Positions 41,219 through 49,946 of a stretch of 64,000 bases of DNA are shown piece after piece. Made by a program: the position numbers and the translations under genes. The number at the start of each line of letters is the position of its first letter. The stretch's first letter is position 1. A model generated the notes under the pieces. The model made no database searches. It saw only the letters and a program-made list of their open reading frames with translations, and had not been told where the DNA came from. The DNA comes from WS-9 sp036274595 (GTDB taxonomy: Bacteria > Eisenbacteria > RBG-16-71-46 > SZUA-252), in NCBI GenBank assembly GCA_036274595.1, contig DASUFL010000087.1, positions 62,001 to 126,000 on the forward strand, written 5' to 3'.

Positions 41219-42186
41219 CCGCGCCGCGCGTGACGCCGCTCGACCCGCCGCGCAAGGAGGAGATCCACGCCGCGCGCGAGCGGATTCGCGGGCTGGCCGT
41301 CCGCACTCCCCTTCTCCGTCTCCCTCTCGAGGACGCCGAGATCCACCTGAAGCTGGAGACGCTCCAGCCCATCGGCTCGTTCAAGATCCGGGGCGCGGGA
41401 AACGCGATGCGGAGCGCGCCCCGGGACCTCCTCGCCCGCGGCGTCTACACCGCGAGCGCGGGAAACATGGCGCAGGGCGTCGCGTGGTGCGCGCGGGAGA
41501 TGGGAATCCGGTGCACCGCGGTCGTGCCCGACGACGCGCCGCGAGCCAAGCTCGATGCGATCGAGCGGCTGGGCGCGCGCACGCTTCTCGTCCCCTTCGC
41601 GGACTGGTGGACCGTCCTCGAAGAGCACCGCTATCCCGGTCTCGACGGCCTCTTCGTGCATCCCGTCGCGGATCCGGCGGTGATCGCCGGCAACGGCACG
41701 ATCGGCCTCGAGATCCTCGAGGATCTCCCCGACGTGGACGCGGTCCTCGTCCCGTTCGGTGGGGGCGGTCTGAGCGGCGGCATCGCATCCGCCATTCGCG
41801 CCGAGAGGCCGGGCGTGCCGGTCTACGCGTGCGAGATCGAGACGGCGGCGCCGCTCGCGGCGTCGTGGGCGTCGGGAGTCCCCAGCTCGGTCGACCGGAT
41901 CCCGAGCTTCGTCGACGGGATCGGCGGGAAGAGCGTCCTGCCCGAGATGTGGGCCCTTCTCCGGAGCGTCCTCCAAGGGCCCATCGTCGTCTCGCTCGAG
42001 GAGACGGCGGCCGCGGTGCGGCTCCTCGTCGCGCGCGCCCGCGTCGTGGCCGAAGGGGCAGGCGCGGTCTCCGTGGCGGCCGCTCTCGCCGGCCGCGCCG
42101 GCCGGGGCCGCCTCGCCTGCGTGGTCTCCGGAGGGAACATCGACCCCCAGAAGCTCGCGACGATCCTCATGGGCCGTCTCCCCTAG
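41215..42186 (+). CDS. Fold-type II PLP enzyme (threonine/serine dehydratase-like)
   Basis: 323-residue PLP enzyme of the tryptophan synthase beta/threonine dehydratase fold. The PLP lysine is in IGSFKIRGAGNAM, the asparagine in SAGNMAQGVAW, the phosphate loop in VPFGGGGLSGGIA, and the pyridine-nitrogen contact in VVSGGNID. No C-terminal regulatory ACT domain is present. Family members eliminate or replace the hydroxyl or phosphate of Ser, Thr or their O-phosphates. Coupling to a serine-kinase-like protein suggests that O-phosphoserine or a related amino acid is the substrate (inference). Start GTG 41215 by the 4-base overlap. Confidence 0.88.
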   Translation: MTAPRVTPLDPPRKEEIHAARERIRGLAVRTPLLRLPLEDAEIHLKLETLQPIGSFKIRGAGNAMRSAPRDLLARGVYTASAGNMAQGVAWCAREMGIRCTAVVPDDAPRAKLDAIERLGARTLLVPFADWWTVLEEHRYPGLDGLFVHPVADPAVIAGNGTIGLEILEDLPDVDAVLVPFGGGGLSGGIASAIRAERPGVPVYACEIETAAPLAASWASGVPSSVDRIPSFVDGIGGKSVLPEMWALLRSVLQGPIVVSLEETAAAVRLLVARARVVAEGAGAVSVAAALAGRAGRGRLACVVSGGNIDPQKLATILMGRLP

Positions 42187-42232
42187 GCCTCCCCTCAGGA
42201 CTCCGGATTCAAGGTTTTCGCCCCTCGTACCG

Positions 42233-42790
42233 ATGCTAACGGATGGAACCCCGAGGTTCGGAACGGCGTTTCTCCGAATAGGCCCCATTCCCGTGCACGA
42301 TCTCAATCCACAAGAGCTTCGACGTGCCATCCTCACGCATCACCTGGCTCGGCTCACCTGGGTGGCGTTCATCATCACGTTCGTCATCGCCCGGTCCATC
42401 GCGCTCCTCCGGACCGACTTCCACATCCAGGTGGGCGATACCCACTTCCACCATCTCAACGTCGGCATCATTCTCCTGGCCGCGATGGGGGGCTACCTCC
42501 TCTTCCGGCGCCCCGGCGGCCACGAGCTTCGGTCCGCGGCCGTCCTCTACGGCGTGGCGCTCGGGCTCACCTTCGACGAGTTCGGCATGTGGCTGCACCT
42601 CGAGGACGAGTACTGGCAGCGGGCGAGCTACGACGCGGTGGGGGTGATCGGCGCGTTCCTGGGGCTCCTCGCGGCGGGACCCACGCTCCGGCGCGTGCGG
42701 CGGAAGTACTGGGCCACGGTGGCCGGTGCGGCGATCGTGGCCGTGCTCTTCGGGCTCCTCGTCCTCAAGCCCTTCTTCAGCCCGGGCTGA
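42233..42790 (+). CDS. Polytopic membrane protein of unknown function
   Basis: 185-residue integral membrane protein with four to five helices. The conserved features are a first-loop THFHHLNVGI and a helix containing LTFDEFGMWLHLEDEYW. Together they give several His/Asp/Glu residues near the membrane surface, which could bind metal. I do not recognise a named family, though similar proteins with the FHH...DEF pattern are known as uncharacterised membrane proteins. The ATG at 42233 has no ribosome site; GTG 42293 would remove 20 poorly conserved residues. It converges with the sugar dehydrogenase gene over a shared terminator. Confidence 0.7.
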   Translation: MLTDGTPRFGTAFLRIGPIPVHDLNPQELRRAILTHHLARLTWVAFIITFVIARSIALLRTDFHIQVGDTHFHHLNVGIILLAAMGGYLLFRRPGGHELRSAAVLYGVALGLTFDEFGMWLHLEDEYWQRASYDAVGVIGAFLGLLAAGPTLRRVRRKYWATVAGAAIVAVLFGLLVLKPFFSPG

Positions 42791-42810
42791 GCGCGCCGTG
42801 CGGGCGCGCT
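42790..42810. terminator. Bidirectional terminator between convergent genes
   Basis: AGCGCGCC pairs with GGCGCGCT (eight base pairs, five-base loop) exactly between the stop at 42790 and the minus-strand stop at 42809-42811. No T-runs flank it. Confidence 0.5.
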
Positions 42811-44341
42811 AGCGAAGCAGCACGGTCCGGGCGCTCGAAACGACACCGGCGGCCCGGAGCCTGAGCCAGTAGACGCCGGACGGAGCGGGCGCTCCCCCCT
42901 CGAACCGTCCATCCCATCCGAGAGGGGTCCGGCCGGCGGGCATGACCCCCCGGTGGAGCGTGCGCACCTTGCGTCCCTTCACGTCGAACACGTCGACGCT
43001 CGCATCGGCCGGTCCTGGCAGATCCACTTCCAGCGAGAGCTGGCCGTAGAACGGGAGACGTCCCGTGAGCCGGAGCTGCACCCGCGCGGGAGCGTCCCCA
43101 GACCCCACACCGACGACCGAATCCTCGGTGACGATCCGGAACACCTCGCCGTCCTCATCGCAGATGTAGAGCTCACCCCGCGCATCCTCGCCGAAGCTGG
43201 TCACGCGCCCGATCGAGTAGACGCCGACTCCCCCTACGGGAGCGAGGTCCGCGGTGCGCTCCACGATGTTGGTGAGCGAGCCCTGCTGGAAGGTCCCCGA
43301 CCAGATCTGCCGGGAGCAATAGTCGGCATAGAAGTAGCTGCCTTGAAGCGCGGGGATCTTGGAGCCCCGGTACACGTAGCCGCCGGTGATCGAGCACTTG
43401 CCGCCGGTGTGCGAGTATTCCGTCGCCGGAGCGATGAACGGACAGGACGGATTCGAGCACGAGCCGCACGGCGTGGTCGTGCTCGAGCCGTAGGGGAGCG
43501 TCCCTTCGAGACACCTCCACCCGAGATTCGCGCCCGCCCCGGTGCCGGCCGGGAGGAAGTCGACCTCCTCGCGCGACCCCTGCCCCACGTCGGCGATGAT
43601 GAAGTCGTGCGTCTGCCGATCGAAGCTGTCGCGCCACGGATTCCGGAGCCCGAAGCACCAGATCTCGTCGAGCCCCGCGGTCGCGCCCGCGTACGGATTG
43701 CCGGGCGGAATCGTGTAGCCCGATCCGCTCACGTCGATCCGGAGGATCTTCCCGAGGAGCGAGTTCAGGTCTTGCGCGCGGTCTCCTGGATCCCCCTCGT
43801 CGCCGCCGTCTCCCATGGCGATGTAGAGGTATCCATCGGGTCCGAACCCGATCCAGCCGCCGTTGTGGTTGGCATAGGGCTGCACGATCGACAGGATCAC
43901 CGTGCCATTGGGGTTGGCCACGTTGGGGTCGCCGCTCACCTGGTAGCGCACGATCTGCGTGTTGCCCGCGGCGTCGGTGTAATCGACGTAGAAGCGCCCC
44001 GTCTGCGCGTAGTCGGGGGCGAATGCGAGCCCAAGAAGGCCCTGCTCGTTGCTCGAAGAGAGGACGCCGGTCGTCAGGAACGGCGTCGGGAGCACGGCGC
44101 CGTTCCTCACGATCTTGATCCGCCCTCGCGCATCGGAGCCGCGCCGCTCCACGACGAAGACCCGCGCCGTGTCTCCGGGCGGCGCGGTGACGTAGAGCGG
44201 GGTGCTGAGACCGCTCGCGACGCGCACGGTGGTGAGCGGCGGAACCTGGGCGCGGACCGGTCCGGCCGCGAGAACCCACGCCGCCGTTGCGGCCAGGATC
44301 AGGGCGCTCGCGGGGACGCGACCTCTCCGTGCGCCGGTCAA
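42809..44341 (-). CDS. Secreted PQQ-type sugar (glucose/sorbosone) dehydrogenase-like protein with FlgD-like C-terminal module
   Basis: 510-residue exported protein. Signal peptide with RR n-region (TGARRGRVPASAL...VRAQ), then a six-bladed propeller of the glucose/sorbosone dehydrogenase family: NEQGLLGLAFAPDY, NHNGGWIGFGPDGYLYIAMGDGG, GLRNPWRDSFD and DVGQGSREEVD are typical. An insert has six close cysteines (CGSCSNPSC and nearby). The last ~85 residues form a FlgD/type-IX-like module (VDVFDVKGRKVRTLHRG, then GVYWLRLRAAG, ending TVLLR). TTG 44341 overlaps the upstream stop (TTGA). An alternative ATG at 44389 would extend into the upstream gene. Catalysis is not certain, as many relatives are structural. 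Confidence 0.87.
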   Translation of the reverse strand: MTGARRGRVPASALILAATAAWVLAAGPVRAQVPPLTTVRVASGLSTPLYVTAPPGDTARVFVVERRGSDARGRIKIVRNGAVLPTPFLTTGVLSSSNEQGLLGLAFAPDYAQTGRFYVDYTDAAGNTQIVRYQVSGDPNVANPNGTVILSIVQPYANHNGGWIGFGPDGYLYIAMGDGGDEGDPGDRAQDLNSLLGKILRIDVSGSGYTIPPGNPYAGATAGLDEIWCFGLRNPWRDSFDRQTHDFIIADVGQGSREEVDFLPAGTGAGANLGWRCLEGTLPYGSSTTTPCGSCSNPSCPFIAPATEYSHTGGKCSITGGYVYRGSKIPALQGSYFYADYCSRQIWSGTFQQGSLTNIVERTADLAPVGGVGVYSIGRVTSFGEDARGELYICDEDGEVFRIVTEDSVVGVGSGDAPARVQLRLTGRLPFYGQLSLEVDLPGPADASVDVFDVKGRKVRTLHRGVMPAGRTPLGWDGRFEGGAPAPSGVYWLRLRAAGVVSSARTVLLR

Positions 44342-45087
44342 TGCGGTCTCCGGGTGCTGTTCGAGGATTCGCGCCACCGGTCCCGCCACCCCGAGATCAT
44401 GACGCTCTCGTCCGCCGGCGCGTCCCCCACGACCTGGAGCACTTCACCCGAGGGATCGAGCACGACCGTGCGGTGCGCGGTCGTGTTCATGTCGAACGCT
44501 CCATCGTCGATGCCCCAGAAGAGATTCATGTTGGCCACGTAGACATCGTGGAATTCGGACCCCTCCAGACTGAACCGATCCTTGTGGTCGATCGTCGCCC
44601 AGTACGTCAGCTCGCTCTTCATGGGGGCTCGCGTTCCGGTGTTCAGGTAGAGGTTGCGCCGGTAGTGCGCGCAGAGATCGGCGTAGTAGCGCACGGCTCG
44701 CCACGTGGCGGCCTGGGGGATCCGGTTGGGACCGATGCCACGGGACCACCACACGACGGCGTGCGCCGTGTCGGCCCCCATCTCCCAGTGATGGTCGAGC
44801 GCATTCAGGACCAGAGGATCCCGCTCAGGGTACGTGGACTCGGCGATCGCGAGAAGGCGCGCGCCCAGGGTGTCGCTGGCGGCGCGCTCCACGGACACGC
44901 TGAACGCGTAGCCCGTCTCGTCGAGCGTGAACGGACGATCGCCGTAGCCTTCCGCCTCGGCCCGATCGACGAAATAGCCCAGAGGCGCGGCCCTGGCTGG
45001 GACCGGCCGCCCGAAGGCGGCTAGAGCCGCGAGCGGCAGCATGACGGCGAGCGCGGAGACCCGCCGCCGGCATTGGGTTCGTTCCAT
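44338..45087 (-). CDS. Secreted protein of unknown function
   Basis: 249-residue protein with a clear signal peptide (residues 1-33, ending PARAAP). The mature part is hydrophilic and contains TLDETGYAFSVSVERAAS, LNALDHHWEMGADT, TGTRAPMKSELTYWATIDHKD and NLFWGIDDGAFDMNTTAHRTVVLDPSG. I do not recognise the family. It overlaps the downstream sugar dehydrogenase gene by TTGA. Its start codon follows a very stable 13-base-pair hairpin, which could limit its translation. No membrane segment after the signal. Confidence 0.75.
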   Translation of the reverse strand: MERTQCRRRVSALAVMLPLAALAAFGRPVPARAAPLGYFVDRAEAEGYGDRPFTLDETGYAFSVSVERAASDTLGARLLAIAESTYPERDPLVLNALDHHWEMGADTAHAVVWWSRGIGPNRIPQAATWRAVRYYADLCAHYRRNLYLNTGTRAPMKSELTYWATIDHKDRFSLEGSEFHDVYVANMNLFWGIDDGAFDMNTTAHRTVVLDPSGEVLQVVGDAPADESVMISGWRDRWRESSNSTRRPH

Positions 45088-45096
45088 GCGTCACCT

Positions 45097-45138
45097 CGGG
45101 GCCCCGGCGGCTCCCCTCGATGATGCGCCGGGGCCCCG
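45097..45138 (-). promoter_or_regulatory. 13-base-pair leader hairpin of the secreted-protein gene
   Basis: CGGGGCCCCGGCG (45097-45109) and CGCCGGGGCCCCG (45126-45138) form a perfect stem with a 16-base loop. On the minus strand it ends nine bases before ATG 45087 and would cover the ribosome-binding region. Confidence 0.5.
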
Positions 45139-45187
45139 CGCCACGCCAAGGGACAAATATCTCGACCCTGGGCCCCGGAAAACAGGG

Positions 45188-45242
45188 TTTGCGCCTCGAG
45201 GGGCTGGGGTAAAATCGGCGCCTCGATCCGGACTTAAGTCCG
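45188..45242 (+). promoter_or_regulatory. Promoter and palindromic operator of the PhnB-like gene
   Basis: TTTGCG (45188-45193), 16-base spacer, TAAAAT (45210-45215). Start near 45222. CGGACTTAAGTCCG (45229-45242) is a perfect 14-base palindrome at about +8 to +21, where a repressor could block transcription. Confidence 0.5.
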
Positions 45243-45286
45243 ATCCTCGGCGCCGGCATTCACCCCGTTGTTGGAGGTACGTCGTC

Positions 45287-45760
45287 ATGGCATCGACCCA
45301 ACCCATTCCCGATGGCTTCACCACGGTCACGCCGTCCCTCTGCTTGAAGGACTGCAACAAGGCGATCGACTTCTACAAGAAGGCCCTCGGAGCCGAGGAG
45401 CTGATGCGCATGCCGGGGCCGGACGGCAAGATCATGCACGCGGAGATCAAGGTCGGTAACTCCCACATCATGATGAACGACGAGATCATGGGCTCGAGAT
45501 CGGCCGAGACGCTCGGAGGCTCGCCCGTGAACTTCTATCTCTACGTGGGGGACGCCGACGGCGCGCAGAAGAAGGCGATCGCCGCCGGCTGCAAGGAGAT
45601 CATGCCGGTCGCGGACATGTTCTGGGGCGACCGGATGGGCGCGGTCTCCGACCCGTACGGCTACAAGTGGAACTTCTCCACGCACATCAAGGACCTGACT
45701 CCCGAGGAGATCCAGAAGGGGCAGGACGAGTGGATGAAGCAGATGGCGGGCTCGCGCTAG
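45287..45760 (+). CDS. VOC family protein (PhnB/glyoxalase-like)
   Basis: 157-residue VOC protein of the PhnB-like group (YjdN type). TPSLCLKDCNKAIDFYKKALGAEE opens the first betaalphabetabetabeta unit, and GDRMGAVSDPYGYKWNFSTH ends the second. Other residues conserved in the group are seen in MHAEIKVGNSHIMMND. Family members are small dimeric enzymes or drug-binding proteins, and no reaction can be assigned. GGAGG lies 11 bases before ATG 45287. The gene has a promoter with a palindromic operator. Confidence 0.9.
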   Translation: MASTQPIPDGFTTVTPSLCLKDCNKAIDFYKKALGAEELMRMPGPDGKIMHAEIKVGNSHIMMNDEIMGSRSAETLGGSPVNFYLYVGDADGAQKKAIAAGCKEIMPVADMFWGDRMGAVSDPYGYKWNFSTHIKDLTPEEIQKGQDEWMKQMAGSR

Positions 45761-45821
45761 GCGGCCGTCTCATCGGTGCGGCGGAGCCCTTCGGCCACGC
45801 GGCCGGAGGGCTCCCGTCGTT

Positions 45822-48113
45822 TCAGCGGAGCAGCACCACCTTGCGCGTCTGGAACGCGCCTTCCGATTCGATGCGATAGAAGTACGTTCCCGCCGCCACC
45901 AGCACGCCCCGTCCGTCCGTGCCATCCCAGCGAAGCGAGCTCGATCCCTGGGGCAGCAGTCCACGCCGAAGCTCGCGCACGAGCCGTCCGTGCACGTCGT
46001 ACACGGCGATCCGCCCTTCGCGCGGACGGGTGAGATCGAAATCGATCGCGGCCGAGGAACGGAAGGGATTCGGGTAGGCCGCATGGAGCGTCATCGCCGC
46101 GGGCGCGCTTTCGGCCGGAGGCTCGGCCACCGCCGTCAACTGGCCGAAGAGGAGCTCGTACGTGTCGTCCTGGAGGGCGCCGTCCAGCCCGCCGTAGACG
46201 AGCATGCTCTGACGCACGGGATCGTAGACCGCCACATGGCCGCTGCGGGACGACGGCGAGAGTCCCGTGGGCTGGAGCGCCGTCCACGTGGGCGTACCCA
46301 TGAGGGAGAGGGCCCAGGCGTCACCGCGGAAGGTCGTGCCGTCGAATCCGCCGAAAACGACCAGCCGGTCGCGCGACTGATCGTAGATCGCGGTCGGCTG
46401 GTAACGTTGCGACGGAGGCGTGCCCGACCCGCTGATCGAGGTCCAGGCCGGTGCGCCCGAAAGCGAGAGCGACCACACGTCGTTGAACAGCGCGCTGTCC
46501 GTACCCCCGAACAGCACCATCGAATTCGTGACCGGATTCCGTGTCGAGCCCGCGAGGAACCGGGCGGCCGGCGGCGTGCCGGAGGGCGCGAGCTGGCTCC
46601 ACGTGGGCGTGCCCGAAAGGGAGAGCGCCCACGCGTCGTTGTAGAGGAAGTCGCCGAGGCCCCCGAAGACGACGAGGCGGTCCCCGGCTGGATCGTAGAC
46701 GCCGCACGCCCCGAAGCGCTCGGGAGGCGGAGTGCCGGCTGGATTGAGCTTGGTCCACGCAGGCGTCGCGCCGAGCGTGAGACTCCAGACGTCGTTCAGC
46801 TGATGGTTCCCGACGTCGGACCCGCCGAACACGAGCATGCGGTCGTGGGTCGAATCGTAGACCATGAGGTGCCCGTCCCGCGCGTCCGGCTTGGTGCCCG
46901 AGGGATTGAGATTGACCCACGTCTCGGTTCCGAGCACGAGCGCCCACGCATCTTGAAGCAACCCGTTCGCGGACTGGCCCCCGAACACGATCATGCGGTC
47001 GCGCGGCACGTCGTAGGCAGCGGCGTGGTCGGTCCGCGGCGGCGCCGGTCCGCCGAGCGGCGCCAGCGTCGCCCAGGCGGTGCCGCCGGACAAGGAGAGC
47101 GAGAGAAGCGCGTTCGTCGGCTGATCCGCGAGCCCGCCGAAGACGAGCATCCGGTCGCCCGCCGTGTCGAGCACCGCCACGTGATCGTAGCGTCCCGCGG
47201 GGATGTTGCCGGACGGCGCGAGCTGCGTCCACGCGGCGGACGCGAAGGGAAGCGCCCACGTCGTCCCGGGCGGCTCTCCGGTTCCGTCATCGCCTCCGAA
47301 CAGAACCATGCGGTCGCGCGTCACGTCGTAGATCGCCCTGGACCCCGCGCGCGGCGGCGGGGGCGTTCCGGTGGGCGTGAGGAGCGTCCACGTGGCCGTC
47401 CCCGCGAACGAGAGCGACCAGAGATCGCCCCAGAGGCCGGTGCTGTTGACGCCGCCGAACACGACGAGGCGATCGCGAACCGAGTCGTAGATCGCGGCGT
47501 GGCGCGCGCGGGGATCGGGCGGACCGCCCGACGGAGCCACATTGGACCACGCCGGCGTTCCCGCAAGGTCGAGCGCCCACGCGTCGTTCCGGTAGGTGAG
47601 TCCCGTCTGGCCGCCGAACACCACCATGCGATCGCGCACCGGATCGTAGATCGCGCTCTGCCCCGATCGCGACGGAGGCGGGCTTCCCGTGGGCACGAGC
47701 TGCGTCCAGGCGGGGCTCGCGCCGAGCGAGAGCGCCCACACGTCGCCGAGAGCCCCCGGCGCCGCGCCGCCGTAGACGAGCATGCGGTCGCGCACCGGAT
47801 CGTAGATCGCGCTCGCGCCGCGGCGCGCGGTCGGCGGCGTCCCGGCGACCGCGAGGAGCTTCCAGGTCGGCGTTCCGGCGAGGCTCAGCTCCCAGACGTC
47901 GTTCTTGAGCGACGATCCGGCGAGCCCGCCGAAGACGAGCATCCGGTTTCGCACGGGATCGTAGATCGCCGCATGCTGCACCCGCGCCGCGGGCGGCGGG
48001 AACGAGAGGAGCGACCAGACTCCGTCGTCGGTCGCGACCGCCGCGGACGGGGTGAGCGGTGATGCGAGAAGCGCCGCGGCGACGAGGACGCCGCGGATGG
48101 CCGGACGGATCAC
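45822..48113 (-). CDS. Secreted kelch-repeat protein with FlgD-like C-terminal module
   Basis: 763-residue exported protein. A signal peptide (ending PSAAVATDD) is followed by 12 kelch-like repeats of about 52 residues. Each reads roughly AIYDPVRDRMLVFGG, then NDVWALSL, then a W and P-rich turn (GTPPPSR). Twelve blades would make two propellers. The end carries YPNPF, a VYDVHGRLVRELRRG turn and terminal KVVLLR, a FlgD/type-IX-like sorting module. GTG 48113 overlaps the stop of the cytochrome gene (GTGA). Likely a surface adhesin or carbohydrate-binding protein (inference). Tandem DNA-level similarity among repeats suggests growth by duplication. Confidence 0.9.
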   Translation of the reverse strand: MIRPAIRGVLVAAALLASPLTPSAAVATDDGVWSLLSFPPPAARVQHAAIYDPVRNRMLVFGGLAGSSLKNDVWELSLAGTPTWKLLAVAGTPPTARRGASAIYDPVRDRMLVYGGAAPGALGDVWALSLGASPAWTQLVPTGSPPPSRSGQSAIYDPVRDRMVVFGGQTGLTYRNDAWALDLAGTPAWSNVAPSGGPPDPRARHAAIYDSVRDRLVVFGGVNSTGLWGDLWSLSFAGTATWTLLTPTGTPPPPRAGSRAIYDVTRDRMVLFGGDDGTGEPPGTTWALPFASAAWTQLAPSGNIPAGRYDHVAVLDTAGDRMLVFGGLADQPTNALLSLSLSGGTAWATLAPLGGPAPPRTDHAAAYDVPRDRMIVFGGQSANGLLQDAWALVLGTETWVNLNPSGTKPDARDGHLMVYDSTHDRMLVFGGSDVGNHQLNDVWSLTLGATPAWTKLNPAGTPPPERFGACGVYDPAGDRLVVFGGLGDFLYNDAWALSLSGTPTWSQLAPSGTPPAARFLAGSTRNPVTNSMVLFGGTDSALFNDVWSLSLSGAPAWTSISGSGTPPSQRYQPTAIYDQSRDRLVVFGGFDGTTFRGDAWALSLMGTPTWTALQPTGLSPSSRSGHVAVYDPVRQSMLVYGGLDGALQDDTYELLFGQLTAVAEPPAESAPAAMTLHAAYPNPFRSSAAIDFDLTRPREGRIAVYDVHGRLVRELRRGLLPQGSSSLRWDGTDGRGVLVAAGTYFYRIESEGAFQTRKVVLLR

Positions 48114-48886
48114 TTGGCGCCCTCCAGCTGTTTGAGGCCCTGCTCGGCCATCCGGTCCTTCGGGTCGAGCTGGAGCGCTTTGTGGAATGCATCGGCCGCG
48201 TTGTCCTTCTGCCCCGCGGCCATGTAGACCCCGCCCAGACCGTCCAGGGCGCGCGAGGAGTTCGGATACTGCTCCACGTTCAGCTTCATCACACGGATCG
48301 CGTCCTCGAACTTCCCTTTGTCCGAGAGATTCATGCCCAGCTCGATCAGGCTCACGTCGCCGAAATCGTAGGCGTTCCGTCCATAGAAGCGCGCCCGTAG
48401 AGCCTGGTAGGAGGCGAGCGTGCTGTCGATCCCCGAGGTCTCGTAGGTCCATCCGAGCTCCTCGACGAGCGTGGCGGGAGTGGGACGGCCGTGATGGCAG
48501 GTGATGCACCCCACGGTGACGCGATGCGTGCCCTGGAGTTTCATCTTGTTCAGATCGGCATGGACATCGCCGGTCATCCTCATCATGTCCCGGGCGATGT
48601 CCTTCTTTGGATTCTTGTCGGATGCAAAATCGAAGGAAGAGAGCGGCTTCCCTTCTTCGCCCACGTGGCAGTGGTTGCAGCGGACGCCGAGCGAGCGCGT
48701 GAAGGCCATCATGGCCCCGCGGAGCTCCTCCTTCGACGTGGTCTTGGGCAGGACCTTGAGGTTCTTCGCCTTGTCCGGCCAATCCCAGGCGGGAGGCTCC
48801 TGCGCGAGAGCGTGACCGGCGAGCGCGAGGACGAGCGCCGCGGAAGCGACGGAAACGGCTGCGGACGGCGGAACGGGGATTCGCAT
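48110..48886 (-). CDS. Two-haem c-type cytochrome with C-terminal TPR repeats
   Basis: 258-residue exported cytochrome. Signal peptide ends HALAQ. Two haem motifs, CNHCH (70-74) and CITCH (127-131), sit in a segment resembling the reaction-centre cytochrome c family (TRSLGVRCNHCHVG, FDFASDKNPKKDIARDMMRM, VGCITCHHGRPTP). That family is widespread outside phototrophs. The C-terminal ~70 residues form two TPR units (GKFEDAIRVMKLNVEQYPNS and AADAFHKALQLDP). ATG 48886 has an AGGAGA ribosome site. It is followed, with a 4-base overlap, by the kelch protein. Role in periplasmic electron transfer is inferred. Confidence 0.9.
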   Translation of the reverse strand: MRIPVPPSAAVSVASAALVLALAGHALAQEPPAWDWPDKAKNLKVLPKTTSKEELRGAMMAFTRSLGVRCNHCHVGEEGKPLSSFDFASDKNPKKDIARDMMRMTGDVHADLNKMKLQGTHRVTVGCITCHHGRPTPATLVEELGWTYETSGIDSTLASYQALRARFYGRNAYDFGDVSLIELGMNLSDKGKFEDAIRVMKLNVEQYPNSSRALDGLGGVYMAAGQKDNAADAFHKALQLDPKDRMAEQGLKQLEGAK

Positions 48887-49070
48887 CGAGTCTCCTGTCC
48901 GGCTACGGTTGTGCCGCGTCAGCGCGCGCGGCGAGGGCGGGGGTCGGCGGAAGCCATGAGAGAGTCCGGCGCATGGGATCACCTCACGAAGCGGGGCTTG
49001 CGGTCCAGTAACCAAGCCTACGCCCGGTGCGAGCGGGCGTCAAACGAGTGTGGCGGGCCAGGGTGCGTGG

Positions 49071-49084
49071 TAGTCTCCCCCTCC
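49071..49084 (+). promoter_or_regulatory. -10 box directly before the methyltransferase gene
   Basis: TG-G-TAGTCT (TAGTCT at 49071-49076) lies eight bases before ATG 49085, with no ribosome site; the mRNA would be leaderless or nearly so. Confidence 0.35.
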
Positions 49085-49897
49085 ATGGGCCCCTACATCC
49101 TCGGTCACTCGGACCACGAAACCCGCCGGCTCATCCTGCAGCACCAGATCTACGGACCGATCACGCGCCGCTTCTTCGAGGCGGCGGGGATCGGGCGCGG
49201 TATGAAGGTGCTCGATATCGGAAGCGGGGCGGGCGACGTCGCGCTGCTCGTCGCGGATCTGGTGGGCCCCTCGGGGCGCATCGTGGGCGTGGACCTGAAC
49301 GCCGAGATCCTGAGCACCGCGCGGGAGCGCGCCATGGTCGCCGGCTGGAGCAACGTGGAGTTCCTGGCCGGCGATTTCGCGACCGTCGTGACGGACAAGG
49401 ACTTCGACGCGGTCGTGGGGCGCTGGGTGCTCATGCACGTGCCCGACCCGGTGACCCTCGTCCGGAATGCCGCGGGGCGGCTTCGCGTCGGAGGGATCGT
49501 CGCGTTCCACGAGAACGACTTCACCTATCCGCCCACGACCTTCCCGCCCACACCGGTCGACACCGAGGTCGGACGCTGGCTCGTGCCTCCGCCAGGCGGC
49601 CGGGGCCCCGAGATGCAGATGGGCACCAAGCTCTACACCACGTATCTGGACGCGGGCCTCCCCGCGCCCCAGTTCCGCCTCGAGGCCCCGCTCGGCGGCG
49701 GGCCCGAGTGGCCCGGCTTCGACTACGTGGCCGAGACCGCGCGCAGCCTCCTCCCCATGCTCGAGAAGATGACCGGCGTCAAGCCGGAGGAGGTCCAGGT
49801 GGACACGCTGGGCGCACGGCTCAAGGACGACGCGATGAAGCACCGCGCCGTCCAGATGCTCCCTCTCATGTTCGGAGCGTGGACGCGCAAGGTTTGA
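49085..49897 (+). CDS. SAM-dependent class I methyltransferase
   Basis: 270-residue methyltransferase. Motif I is VLDIGSGAGDVALLVADLVG and the acidic ribose contact is VGVDLNAEIL; FDAVVGRWVLMHVPDPVTLV and GRLRVGGIVAFHENDF complete the UbiE/11-type fold. The N-terminal segment MGPYILGHSDHETRRL is common in an uncharacterised subgroup. An upstream frame without coding features was ignored. Acceptor unknown. Confidence 0.88.
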   Translation: MGPYILGHSDHETRRLILQHQIYGPITRRFFEAAGIGRGMKVLDIGSGAGDVALLVADLVGPSGRIVGVDLNAEILSTARERAMVAGWSNVEFLAGDFATVVTDKDFDAVVGRWVLMHVPDPVTLVRNAAGRLRVGGIVAFHENDFTYPPTTFPPTPVDTEVGRWLVPPPGGRGPEMQMGTKLYTTYLDAGLPAPQFRLEAPLGGGPEWPGFDYVAETARSLLPMLEKMTGVKPEEVQVDTLGARLKDDAMKHRAVQMLPLMFGAWTRKV

Positions 49898-49946
49898 CGG
49901 TCTAGATTCGGTCTCTCGACGTTTCGCTTCAACCTCCGGAGGATCC

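Noticed and set aside
45822..48113. Kelch repeats treated as a DNA tandem-repeat array.
   Set aside because: The repeats are clear at protein level but diverged at DNA level, so they are annotated as part of the gene.
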